This document shows, piece after piece, positions 54,621 to 64,000 of a DNA stretch of 64,000 bases. Origin of the DNA: Stenocarpella maydis (taxonomy: Eukaryota; Ascomycota; Sordariomycetes; Diaporthales; Diaporthaceae). Both the position numbers and the translations under genes were made by a program. The stretch spans positions 1-64,000 of the forward strand of contig NQMI01000024.1 in assembly GCA_002270565.1 (NCBI GenBank), read 5' to 3'. The notes under the pieces were generated by a model that saw only the letters and a program-made list of their open reading frames with translations, did not search any database and was not told where the DNA came from. How positions within the stretch are numbered: position 1 is the stretch's first letter; each line of letters opens with the position of its first letter.

Positions 54621-57121
54621 TTATTGGAAGTTCTCAGGGTGCAGGATTCCAGCAATGTTGCCCTGGTTGACTCGCTTAAGGGTCAGCGCGGCGATCAGCG
54701 CGGCACCAACACCAGAACCATCTTCGGCAGCCAGAATCTCAATGGGGTCCTCGTCGTTCTTGTTGGCCTTGGCGGGCCAGTCGAGGATCTCACGGAGGGC
54801 CTGAGCACCGCGCGCCTTGAAGTGAGGGTACTTGTTGAAGACGGAGCCGTCGGCGCCGACGTGGCAGGACTTGTATCCCTTCTTCTTGCAGATGGCGGCG
54901 ACACCGCATGCGGACAGGCGGGCCGCACGGGTGCCGATGAGCTCCGCCGTTCTTCGGATGAGCTCGAGCTCGGGTCCGTTGGGCTTGATGTCCAGCTTAT
55001 CGAGGAAGAGATCAAAGGTCTCCTGCAGGTTCTCGTACGGGTCACTGCGGATAGGTGTCAGCAGGTTGAAATATATGATATAGGGACCAAACGAGCGGTA
55101 CGCACTCCTCAATGGTAGAAAGGAAAGAGGAGTCCAGGCTGTAAGCCTTGCGGAGCTTGGAGATGTCCTGGCCAGCAAAGATGTGGGTGTCGTGGTTGTC
55201 GTGCAGGTCAACAAGGATCAGACGGAAGATCTCGCCGAGGTAGAGACCAGCGATCATCTTCTCGAAGGCCTGCTGGCCAGGGCGGGGGGAGTCCTTGTCG
55301 ATAATGATGTCGTACTTGGTGCGAGGCAGGACCTTGTGCTCGTTGTCGAAAGCACCCCACTCGCAGTTGATGGCCATGGGGGCATCGGGAGGCAGGTTCA
55401 TGTGGGCCAGCTTGGGGATAGAGCCGCAGTCCTCCATGTAGGCGGCGTTGCAGCCAGTACCGAAGATGCAGCCAATCTTCATCTTAGTGTCCGTGTAGGC
55501 AGAAGCAATCAAGGTACCGGTGGTGTCGTTGATCAGAGCAGAGAGCTTGATAGGGACTCCCTTTTCTAGCGTGTCAGTCTGTGTACATGTCCTGGCAGGA
55601 GTAGGAGTCAACTCACCCTGTCAGCAAGGGCCTTCTCGAACATGGGGACGACATTCTTGCCCTCGACACCAGCAATGTCGAATCCCTTGGTCCAGCGCTG
55701 GAGGATACCCTCATCGATGTAGTTCTGGGTGGCGGGGTAGGAGAAAGTGAAACCCAGGGGCAGCTGCTTCTCGAGCTTGACGCCGCCGTGGTGGGTCTCG
55801 ATGAACTGCTGCAGGCAGTCTGCGATGTACTCCCACAACTCCTCGGACGTGCCAGTCTTGAGCTCCTCGGGCATGCGGTACTTGGACTGGATGATGTCGA
55901 ACTCGGACTTCTGGTCGGTCAGGGTAATCTCACAGACACGCAGGTTGGTGCCACCCATGTCAAGGGCCAGGTAGGTGCCCGTCTCGTAGCCGTCGGGGAA
56001 GGCCATTACCCAGGTAGGGTTCATGGGCTGTTTACCTGTTAGTCTTCTGTTGTTGGCATGGTGACTAGGTCCAACATGAGACTCACGATGCTGCCGCCCT
56101 CGACACTCAGACCTATTTACAAACGCGTCAGCAGGGAATCCGACACATAACCATGACTAGGCATTGACTTACCCTTCTCAAGCTCCTTCACAAAGTGGTC
56201 GGTAATGGCCTTGAGCTTGTCGGTGTTCACCGTCAGCTGCTCCTCTAGGGCCTTAATCTCTTCGAGGAGGCTCTTTGGGACATCCATCATGGAGCCTGTA
56301 GTGTGGGACACAAATCACAAACGAGGTCAGTTTCCATGTTTGCAGGCTGGTTGCAGAAAGATAGAGCAGCTCAAAAGCACCGACAACGAACTTGCAGAAG
56401 AATGTCTGTGGTGGTGGTAGGAATGGCATGACTTGGTCCTTGGGGAGAGGGCCTTGTCATGGAGAGGAAGAGGTGGCATATGGCTGTCTAGAGCCATCCT
56501 GCTGATGTGGATGCTGGTGATGGTGAATAATATGTGATTTTCTGAAGTTGGCAGACTTCAGACGAATTTTTGAAAAGTGAATGAGGGCCTGATTAACCCC
56601 AAAGGTGCGAACGATCTTGTGAAGCGTATTACTTCTTGATCAGGGGAGTGCGAGTAGGGTTTTGAAGTTAGGATGTGAGGTCGGACAAGGCTTTAGGAAC
56701 TGAGGGATAAAGCTGTTTGTTCTATGAGGACGGCTTGGACCTTGTCATCCCGCAACAATCAGGTTCACCAGCAATTCCAGGGCGGTGTCTTGTGAGAATT
56801 GAGCTGGGAAGTTGTGACACAGTTCCTTCTGAGGTGATGCTCCTTCCCACTCGGGTGCAGCACACACTTGCCGACCTCTCGCCGTCTTCCCGGGTCTCGC
56901 TCATTTTCCTCGGTGCCTTGGGTAGCTTCCCTATCTCCATGACCCATATCAAGCACCGCGCACAGTCTCACAGGCGTAGAGGATCAAGATGCAGAGCGTG
57001 GTGTTTTGGCACAGCATACTGAAGCCACATGCAAGCACATGCGAGACGGTAAGGCTAGCAGCAAGAGTGACGTACCGGTTCCCTTGCGGGATGGCGGCTT
57101 CTTGGGGCCCAATCCGACCAT
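54621..57121 (-). CDS. HXK: Hexokinase
   Basis: Six exons on the minus strand: 57121-57076, 56295-56173, 56112-56087, 56027-55617, 55560-55106 and 55044-54621, 494 residues. It phosphorylates glucose and fructose at C6 with ATP in the cytosol. Motifs in order: ALDMGGTNLRV (phosphate 1), LGFTFSYPATQ with RWTKGFD (hexokinase signature), LINDTTGTLIAS with the catalytic Asp, GCIFGTGCNAAY, INCEWGAFD (sugar-binding Glu) and GADGSVFNKYPHF. Exon 3 is only 26 bp and encodes LSVEGGSI. Exon 1 encodes MVGLGPKKPPSRKGT, a family-typical start, and is followed by a 780 bp intron, far longer than the others. All joins keep frame. It is a hexokinase rather than a glucokinase by overall motif sequence, judged by eye. 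Confidence 0.93.
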
Positions 57122-58849
57122 CTTGACTGCTTCTTGTTTCTAGTAATAGTATCCTGAAAAGAAATGCCGTGTGGCGAAAGGTTCTGAATTGGAACTCGGA
57201 GAGACCCGTGGTATCCAAAGGAGAAGAGAGCTCGAGGTGTATATGGTCCGAGAATTATTTATGGCGTCGAGGAGACGAGGTTGGGACAGGCCGGCGCTTG
57301 TCAAATCGGACCTCAGTCAGGTTCAAGTAGTCTGGGCCCTAGGCCAGGAGGCGGTCAGAGTGGGCCCCCAAGAGCTCCAGATCTGGCCTGGGTGACCTGG
57401 AGATGTCACAAATATGGACCCTTTCGAGATGCAGAAAGATTATCATCCGAGGCCTGAGGGGAAAGTTTGCTACATATTTAGTCATCTTAGCCATGGGCAT
57501 ATGGGTTCACATGCTTTTACAATTGGGTTCTTCTATTGTGATTTCCTCTTCTACCTCTCCCAGAACGGTCACAGAGGGTGTGCGACATTTCGATGTCTGA
57601 AGGGTTCGTCTTGCTTCTGTCCCCTCATGGCCCGTTCTTACGGTACTCCGTACAGCACCCCAACTCCAATGAACACGCAGGCAGAGGCTACCTGTGCATA
57701 GGGTGAGCTTGGCCCGCTCGGCCTGACGACAATGCGGGTTCCTAGTGGTGCCAACCCCGGTGAGGCGTTGGACGAAAACTGAGCTTCGACATGCTCCAAT
57801 CCATGGGCCCAGGACCCTGGCCCCAGGCTCAGCTCCAGGCCACACGTAGTAAGTGCATAGTAAGCCCAGCAGCACACGAACTCGGATGCATACACAGTAT
57901 CGTCCTAGGGTACTTGGGCAGTACCTAGTAACTATGACCACCCATAAGCTGAGAGAGACCACCACCGCAGCCTCATCCCAATACTGGCCAGCAGATGTCG
58001 TGAAGACAACGCCTTGCTCGTCAACTGACACTGGACAAACTGCCCAGAATGGGTGTGTCGCACACGTGAAAAGCCTGTGGTATAGTGTTGGCTTTATGCT
58101 CAGCCAAACTGCCCTGTAACCCCAGCACCTCAAGGAGCACAAGGTCAGACATGCTCCGGTTTGTTGGGATTGTCGTGGCATTGACTGAGGGGTAATCTTC
58201 AGAATCCAGAGACAGCGGGAGGCCACAACGACAATGAGCAAGAGGCCGTGGGAGGTGTGAGCCTGACAGCCCTGGCTAAGCAAGCCATCGCAGCAAAATG
58301 GACTGATGGTGGCCTGTCTGGATTGTTGAATTTTTTGAAACCCCGCCATGCCTTGTCACCTCAATTGCTCGCTGAATTGGGAGAGTGAGTGCTGTGTTCC
58401 TCACCCCTCCCCCACCTTGTCTGCTGTCTGCTTTGGCTCGGCTCTCGCACCTCGGCAGGGGGGAAAGCTATGTCATACCACTCACCCATCAGCAGTTGGT
58501 TGCCTGCCGGTCTTAGTCTTATCGTGCTAATCGTCACGTGTGGGCAGAGCGTTAGTGCCCGGCTTGGCAGGCTGTCCGCATACGCGGCAGGGAGCAGCAG
58601 CAGCCGTAGCAGTTAGCAGCAACGTAATCTTTTTGGGGGAGCTCCAACTGCTAGCTGTCCTTTGGTCCTGTCGCAGAGTCCAGGGTCGTCGATATTCCCA
58701 AACAAGGTGGTCAACTAACGTGGTGGAAGGCAAATAGACACCGCGACCTCGTCAATGACCAATTGATTCAATCTCCTTCGCATTCCCCTTTTCTTCTCTT
58801 CTTGTTCCCTGCTGCGCCAACACATGAGACCGTAAATCGTGCCTTCAAG
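57122..58849. promoter_or_regulatory. Divergent promoter region of hexokinase and OST1
   Basis: 1.7 kb between two divergent start codons without an accepted gene. A long minus-strand frame (57507-58349) has no recognisable motif and biased composition. Both promoters must lie here; specific elements were not resolved. Confidence 0.5.
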
Positions 58850-60459
58850 ATGAAGTTCTCAGCACTGCTGCCAGCACTGGCTTCGTGTCTGTCGCTGGTC
58901 TCTGCCGAACCAACAACAACTTCCAGAGTCAACCTGCCCTCCACCTTCAAGCCTCCTCAGGTCTTCAAGAACGCCAACCTTGTACATATTCTGCAGCTCG
59001 AGAAGAATTACGCCAAGGAGTTGATCAACGTCAAGGTGGAGAACATAGCAGAGGAGCCTCAGGATGAGTACTTCCTGCCATTTACGCCAGACCAGATGTC
59101 CCGGCTGGGAGGCTTCGAGGTGAAGGACAAGAAGAACACCGATGCTGGCCCGTTCAAGGTCGAGGCTGTGGATTTTGACTCGGAAAGGTAAGAAGCGACT
59201 GGTATTCACAACCTCACCCACACAGTACAAGCCACTGACTCGCATCGCCCGCAACAGCACCGTCCAGTACTACCGCATCAAGTTCCCAGAGCCCCTGAAG
59301 GCTGGCGCTGAGCAGACCCTCTCCATCTCATACTACTTGACCTCCGCCTACAGGCCGCTCCCGGCCTCCATTGGCCAGGACGATAAACAGTTCCTCCTCT
59401 ACAAGTCGTCCGCGTACGTCCCCTCGGCATACACAACGTCGAAGCAGAAGACGGAGATTAAGCTTCCCTCGTCCAACGTCCCCGACTACACCAAACTCCC
59501 CGGCAGCGGCGATGTCCCCGAGTTCCCCCAGAAGCAGGGCGCCAAGCTGACCTACGGCCCCTACGAGAACATCCCCGCCGGCGCCGAGCTCCTCATCGAG
59601 GTCCGCTTCGAGTTCAACAAGCCCGTAACACACGTCGCGGATCTGGAGCGCGACATCGAGGTCAGCCACTGGGGCGGCAACGTCGCCTTCGAGGAGCGCT
59701 ACACTCTCTACCACCGCGGCGCCAACCTCTCCTCCCTCTTCAACCGCGTCAAGTGGCAGCAGCAGCAGCACTTCAACCCAAACACCTATGCCCTGGCCGA
59801 GCTCACCTTCCCCCTCGACCCCAGCAGCCTCGACCCGTATTACTACGACGTCATCGGCAACGTGTCCACCTCCCGGTTCCGCCAGGGGAGGCGCGAGAAC
59901 CTGCTCGCCACCAAGCCCCGGTATCCAATCTTCGGCGGCTGGAAGTACCCCTTCACCATCGGCTGGAACGCGGACGCGAAACATTACCTGCGCAAGACGG
60001 CCGAGGGCAGCTATGTGCTCAACGTGCCCTTCCTCGAGGGGCCCAAGCAGGCCGAGGGCGTTGAGTACGAGAACGTCGTCGTGCGCGTCATCCTTCCCGA
60101 GGGAGCCGAGTAAGTTTATGGCCGCCCTCCTTGCCTGCTATGCCGAGGCCCCGTGTCTGACCCGAGTGATCCACAGGAACGTCAAGTACTACACCACCAT
60201 CCCGGAATCCTCCATCACCAGCGCCGATGTCGAGCTCCACAAGACCTTCCTGGACACCATTGGGCGGACCGCCTTGGTCATCAAGGCGCGCAACCTGGTG
60301 GACGACTTCCGCGGCCGCGAGCTGATCGTTTCCTACGACATCCCTTTCCTGCTCAGCATTCGCAAGCCCCTCGTGGTATTCGGTAGCATGCTCGCCACAT
60401 TTGTCGCGGCATACGTCATTGGAGGCGTGGAGTTGAAGTTCTCGAGCAAGTCTGCGTAG
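58850..60459 (+). CDS. OST1: Oligosaccharyltransferase subunit OST1 (ribophorin I)
   Basis: Exons 58850-59187, 59258-60109 and 60177-60459 encode 490 residues. Ost1 is a subunit of the ER complex that transfers the lipid-linked glycan to asparagine of nascent proteins. The N-terminus MKFSALLPALASCLSLVSA is a signal peptide. The lumenal part shows family phrases such as VQYYRIKFPEPL, LTYGPYENIPA, RDIEVSHWGGNVAFEE and FGGWKYPFTIGWN. A membrane segment near the C-terminus (VVFGSMLATFVAAYVIGG) is followed by a short cytosolic tail. Both introns (70 and 67 bp) join in phase with GTAAGA and GTAAGT donors. Convergent with MCM4. Confidence 0.93.
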
Positions 60460-60799
60460 GCGTTGTGCGTGAAATGTAGAGGTGGGAATCCCCAAAATAG
60501 AACGAGTTATTTCTGGAATCTCTACAACGGGCCCCTTCGGTAAGCCACTTACTTGAAAAGTGGGCAGATGAAGCTAGCATGTCGTGGTCAAATCGAAGCG
60601 TGGGTGGCTCGATAGGATGGCAAGAGTCTCTTCACGCAGGAGGGGAAAAAAATGTATTTAGGCATCGTCTCGTTGATCGTGTTCCGGGGCAGAGATTACA
60701 GCGGTATATGAAAATGACCAACCCAAACATCCAAAACACCAACTGTTGAAAAACCAAGGACACAGTACATCTAGACGGGCCCACCTACCATGACGAGGC
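60460..60799. other. Convergent intergenic region OST1/MCM4
   Basis: 340 bp of shared 3' sequence between stop codons. No gene or repeat seen. Confidence 0.6.
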
Positions 60800-63700
60800 T
60801 TAAACGACAGCCGTGACCCTCCTGATGCTCTTCCTTGCGCCTTCGCCCGACACCGTTATCGAGCCATCCATCTCCAACGCGCGCACGCACTCGGCAAAGT
60901 CACTCGGCTCAACCGGCACGCCTGCGTTCTCGCTCAGCTTCCTGGCGACCTCGGCGTACCTGACGGTCTGACCGCCGGCCGTCAGCTCGTCGAGCAGCTG
61001 CAGGACTGCGTTCTTCATGTCCTCCTTCCTCTGGCGGTCCGCGGAGCTCGTGCCCTCGGTCAGGAGGGACATGTCGATGCGGCCCTGGCTGTCGGTTGCA
61101 GCCGTCTTGAGGGCGGACTTGATCAGCCGGTTGGCCTCCTGCACGTCCTCGCGGGTGACCTCGGTAGACAGGCGCATCTTTGCGTGCGCCTCCGCGAGCC
61201 GGATCATGGACTCGAGCTGCCGGGTGGTCGCGGTGATACGCTTCTCGGCAGAGCGTACGTCTTGGCCTAGTTTGCGCATCTCAATATACGCCTCAACCAG
61301 CTCCTTAGCTGCAGGCTGAGTGATGGTGGGCTGGATATTGTCGCGCGCATAGGATATATAAGAGGTGAAGAATTCAATAGGCTAACCCAGTTAGTAGAAG
61401 CTGAATGCAGAATGTGAAATTGTTTTGACACTTACCAGAATGTCGTCCTTGGTCTGTGCGGAGTGAGGTGTATCCTCCAGGTACATAGACATCAAGTGTT
61501 TCGCCAACCTTCTGTCCGTCTTCTCATCAACCCGATCGAGAATCAAGTACACCAGATCGAAACGAGACAGCAGAGTCGGAGGAAGGTCGATGTTTTGCGG
61601 GACCGGCAAATCAGGGTTGTATCGACTGCCGATGGGGTTGGCTGATGCCAGAATGCTCGTCCGAGCATTCAGAGTGGTGATAATACCGGCCTTGGCAACA
61701 GACACTGTTTGCTGCTCCATAACTTCGTGCAGCACGGAGCGAGTCGACTCGGACATCTTGTCGAACTCGTCAATGCAACAGACGCCACCATCTGACAGGA
61801 CGAGGGCACCCGACTCGAGCACCAGGGATCGCGTCTCGGGATCGCGTGTGATGTAGGCCGTGAGACCGACAGCAGAAGAGCCCTTGCCACTGGTGTACAC
61901 ACCACGGGGTGCGATGCGGTGCACATACGACAGGATCTGCGACTTGGCTGTAGACGGATCACCACAAAGCAGGACGTTGATGTCACCACGGTACTTGGGG
62001 CTGCCACCCTTCTCGAAGCTCTTGTTGGTGCCGCCAAAGAGCTGCAACAGGATACCCTTCTTGACGTCGTCCATCTCATAGACTGATGGTGCTAGAGAAC
62101 GTGCGAGGAGGTCGTAGATATCATCGCGAGCGGCAGTTTCTTTGATCTTCTCCTCCTCTTCTGTGGTCAACTTTCGCGACTCGTCCATTCCGGATGGGTT
62201 GTCGGTCTGGATTTCTTCATCGTCGTCCAGATCAAGGGTTGTCGTGTCCGCTCCCATGCGCTTGCGGTCAACCTTTTGCACGTGCAAGACATCCACATAT
62301 GTCTTGTGGACGCTCTTGACGGCTCTCTGTCGCGGGTTAACACGGACGGGGCTGACCCTAAAAATACCAGTGATTTGTACCCTGTCACCAGCTTTGCAAA
62401 AGTCCACCAGATCGTCGTAGACGCATACAGAGACAGAATGCGGGGTCTGGCCGGCTGGCACGGCATCTGGAGTCTCTTGCAGTTTGATAACTTGCTTGTC
62501 GGCAAAGTTGCAGCGGTTGTGGACAATCTGCATGGAGTTCTTCGACCCGCAGCGTTGCCGGGGGCACTCTGTGGGCTCCCGGATCTTGCCACGGTCAAGA
62601 GTAACAAGCAGGCCATGGTTGCACACACTGCACTTGAAGAATGCGTCCTTCATGTCTGGAATAACAGGTGTTGTCCTGATGACGAGGCCCTTGATTTGGA
62701 TCATCCTGTCCATGTCCGAAGGATTCAGGTCTCGGAGGTTGGTGGTCTTGTCCATTCCATAGGGTCGTACCACGTAGATAGTCTCGGCGACTTGATCCTC
62801 GAGGTTTGCCTCCCTCTGGGCCGCAGGGCGGGGTGTAGGGGCGTCCTCGAGACGGTCCGAGCTGGGAATAGCAGGCTCGGAACTCTGTGAGGCTTGTGGC
62901 GCAGAAGAGTTCTGGCTGCGTTGCCTGGTCATCTCTATGCGAGCAAGCTCGATCATCATGTCGTGAACCGACTGATCCATGATGGGAACAAGTTCCTGCG
63001 GATAGGCCTGAAGTTGGTACCACAGCTTCTCTGTCTCGGGGTAGGCTTTGAGGTCGTGGACATCCAGGTACAACTTGCTGGTTCCAAGGGCCAGCATTGT
63101 CTCCAGCGCCTCCCAATAGCATTTGGTTTGGTTTTCTGGAGCATTGACAACCTCATCTGGCTGGTTCTCCTTGATGAGACGGTACTTAATCTTGTAATTC
63201 CGCAAGAAGTTCTTGAAGGCGTTGAATGTGTCGTCGATGGCAATTGTGGTGCCCCAAACCAAGCTCTGGCTTTGACCACCCAGAGCGTCGGCGTCTGATG
63301 TGCCCGGGTTGTTGTTGGAAAAGGTAGCAGCGTCAGAGACAGGCACATCCTGTACGACCCTGCCATCTGAGCCAAGGACGATGCGACGCGGGGGGACGGG
63401 GGTCCTGTTGGAATATTCGGAATGAATATCGCCGCGCCTTGAGCGAGGGGCCCGTCTGGAAGAGTCGACAAAGAGACCGCTGCTCTCACTTCGAAGGTCT
63501 GTTTGTTGGTGGCCGGGGCTGGAACTAGGGTCATAGCGGACGGGTGAAGAGTCTGCACTCCTATCAGTAAAGACGAGGTCACGTCCTAATGGCAGAGTTG
63601 TGAGTCCTACCACCAATGCGCATGCCGCTGGCTCGTGGAGTACGCTCGCCATCATTGAGGGACTGAGACTCGCTCTGCTGGCGCAGCGGGGAGCTTGGCG

Positions 63701-63965
63701 CAGGGCCATTGTCGGTGACCTGAGAGTTGCTCATCTGCCGCAGAGGCGAGGATGGTGCTGCATTGGCGCCGCCATTGGCTGGAGAGGACTCATAGAACAT
63801 TGGGCTGGATGCGAGTTGTGATGCGCGGGTCCGGCGGGGAGTCTCGGCCTCAGCAGGATCGGAGGGACCAGCTGCCGGGCTGCTGCGAGCCTGCGAGCCT
63901 CGCGTGTTGCGGGCAGGAGTCCCTGTCTGCGAACTGCGAGTTGATCGTCTTGCTGGAGAAGACAT
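60800..63965 (-). CDS. MCM4: DNA replication licensing factor MCM4
   Basis: Exons 63965-63611, 63552-61436 and 61381-60800 (minus strand) encode 1017 residues. Mcm4 is one of six subunits of the replicative helicase loaded at origins. The first 170 residues are Ser/Pro/Arg-rich with several SSP and SPLRQ sites, the regulatory tail phosphorylated by DDK and CDK in the family. The zinc-binding part has CSVCNHGL and CPRQRCGSKN. The ATPase has Walker A GDPSTAKSQ, Walker B CCIDEFDKM, sensor 1 ILASANP and arginine finger LLSRFDLVYLILD. The C-terminal winged helix ends in SIRRVTAVV. Both introns are short (58 and 54 bp) and in phase. The full coding region lies within the window, with 35 bp of upstream sequence to the window end. 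Confidence 0.95.
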
Positions 63966-64000
63966 TGTGAAGAGAGGTAGGTGTTGTTGACGGCTCGGCT

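Noticed and set aside
57507..58349. 280-codon minus-strand frame between hexokinase and OST1
   Set aside because: No recognisable motif, Cys/Arg/Leu-rich composition, and no leader or splice support; left as promoter DNA.

Overview
The window reads as nuclear DNA of a filamentous ascomycete, most likely a Sordariomycete. That placement is an inference from gene content, not from a database search. The support is intron-bearing eukaryotic genes with short (mostly 50-125 bp) GT-AG introns and CTAAC/CTGAC-like branch sites, fungal core genes (VTC4, RMT2, PIL1/LSP1 family, COQ6, OST1, MCM4, hexokinase), fungus-restricted small proteins, and a Pogo/Fot-type DNA transposon decayed by C-to-T changes beside an AT-rich tract, as repeat-induced point mutation (RIP) would leave.

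Layout. 1-3.9 kb: microsatellite-rich leader and a cytochrome b5-fused sphingolipid delta-8 desaturase. 3.9-8.6 kb: gene-poor. 8.6-9.7 kb: a HAD phosphatase related to yeast Pyp1. 11.2-12.3 kb: a fungal protein built from two copies of one domain. 13.6 and 17.8-18.1 kb: two small conserved-looking proteins in otherwise gene-poor DNA. 21.2-22.8 kb: a lineage-specific acetyltransferase-like gene. 22.9-26.3 kb: an AT-rich tract joined directly to a 1857 bp Pogo-type element with 44 bp inverted repeats and TA target duplication. 26.9-30.7 kb: accessory DNA with a stand-alone CrzA-like zinc-finger protein, a minisatellite, a small membrane protein and a P450 remnant. 31.1-35.6 kb: COQ6 and a PIL1/LSP1 eisosome gene. 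37.8 kb: a His-rich small protein. 39.3-44.3 kb: an amidase-like gene with altered catalytic residues, convergent with a cystathionine gamma-synthase-like gene. 46.5-47.8 kb: a mucin-like single-pass membrane protein. 48.5-64 kb: a dense conserved block of alternating strands: HAD dehalogenase, VTC4, RMT2, hexokinase, OST1, MCM4.

The core block carries housekeeping functions: polyphosphate synthesis at the vacuole, ribosomal protein methylation, glucose phosphorylation, N-glycosylation in the ER and replication licensing. Neighbours there are arranged as convergent pairs (dehalogenase/VTC4, RMT2/HXK, OST1/MCM4) and divergent pairs sharing promoters (VTC4/RMT2, HXK/OST1). No operons, tRNA genes, rRNA genes or CRISPR arrays were seen.

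I did not find a clearly new multi-gene system. The most interesting items are a start codon split by an intron that carries an 18-unit GAA repeat (PIL1/LSP1 gene), an amidase-family protein lacking both catalytic serines, a precisely bounded Pogo element whose terminal differences are all C-to-T in one copy, and a possible hairpin at a splice acceptor in the acetyltransferase-like gene. Exon joins were derived by hand from reading frame, splice consensus and family conservation; no search was run.
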